A stretch of DNA of 13,370 bases. Source: Candidatus Sumerlaeota bacterium. Lineage in GTDB: Bacteria; Sumerlaeota; Sumerlaeia; MVZB01; JAJFLK01. Numbering within the stretch: the first letter of the stretch is position 1; each line of letters begins with the position of its first letter. The translations under genes and the position numbers were made by a program. Location: contig JAJFLK010000535.1 of the NCBI GenBank assembly GCA_021772735.1, positions 1 to 13,370 of the forward strand, read 5' to 3'. The notes under the pieces were generated by a model that was not told the DNA's origin, searched no databases, and worked only from the letters and a program-made list of their open reading frames with translations. This document shows, in pieces, positions 13,222 through 13,370 of this stretch.

Positions 13222-13370
13222 TCACCTATCCGAGCCGTCGGCGTCGCTCCGCATCATCATGAAGTTGCCTGCATCAAGTCCGCGGTTCGGCTCGGCCCGA
13301 TTTATTTTCTCGATACTGGCCGTTGCTGGGCTCGTCGGCATATCGCGGCCGGTGCGTGCGCAATCGCGGG
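13214..13370 (+). CDS. N-terminus of an exported protein (partial, runs off the window)
   Basis: An open frame from the ATG at 13214, overlapping the end of the previous gene by 8 nt, continues to the window end. A second in-frame ATG at 13259 gives a cleaner signal peptide: basic MKLPASSPRFGSARF, a hydrophobic FSILAVAGLVGI core and an RAQ-type cleavage site. Neither start has a strong ribosome site. Only the signal peptide lies in the window, so the mature protein is unknown. By analogy with outer-membrane electron conduits, an outer-membrane barrel would be a natural next gene, but nothing visible shows this. Confidence 0.65.
   Translation, partial: MTSHLSEPSASLRIIMKLPASSPRFGSARFIFSILAVAGLVGISRPVRAQSR

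Overview
This window is a dense cluster of exported multiheme c-type cytochromes. Seven complete cytochrome genes carry, by my count, 69 heme-attachment motifs: 60 canonical CxxCH and 9 non-canonical (four CX4CH and five CX3CH). High GC, clear Shine-Dalgarno sites, Sec-type signal peptides, lipoprotein signals and NapC/NirT-type membrane anchors indicate a Gram-negative bacterium that moves electrons across its envelope (metal, mineral, electrode or partner-cell respiration, or an anammox- or nitrogen-cycle-like respiration). I cannot assign a phylum from sequence alone. An uncultured planctomycete, acidobacterium or deltaproteobacterium-like lineage would all fit.

Layout. (1) Minus strand, 1-2821: an operon reading leftward with an 11-heme cytochrome (1712-2821), a 15-heme cytochrome (106-1584) and the first 28 codons of a further gene (1-85). 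The N-terminus of that last gene resembles the NapC-like protein encoded divergently. (2) Plus strand, 2854-4416: a three-TM, heptaheme NapC/NirT-type quinol dehydrogenase candidate, only 32 bp from the divergent 11-heme gene. (3) 4417-5019: a 603-nt gene-free stretch with several hairpins. (4) 5020-8115: a 1031-aa exported 12-heme protein containing an ethylbenzene-dehydrogenase-like heme-b domain. (5) 8288-8974: a small tetraheme cytochrome behind a near-consensus sigma-54 promoter, closed by a strong intrinsic terminator at 9077-9109. (6) 9142 to the window end: a tightly overlapping operon of an NHL-repeat lipoprotein, a pentaheme lipoprotein, a second 15-heme cytochrome, a cysteine-free thioredoxin-fold/TPR protein and the start of another exported protein.

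Proposed joint function (inference): the NapC-like proteins take electrons from menaquinol at the inner membrane. The long 11- and 15-heme doubled-CXXCH proteins act as wires across the periplasm or outer membrane. The lipoproteins (NHL propeller and pentaheme) sit at an outer-membrane or cell-surface complex, and the tetraheme may be a soluble or filament-forming extracellular carrier. No porin is seen in full, but the truncated last gene could be one.

The most unusual feature is that the three long cytochromes are paralogues, each opening with a CX4CH heme site and closing with a CX3CH site.
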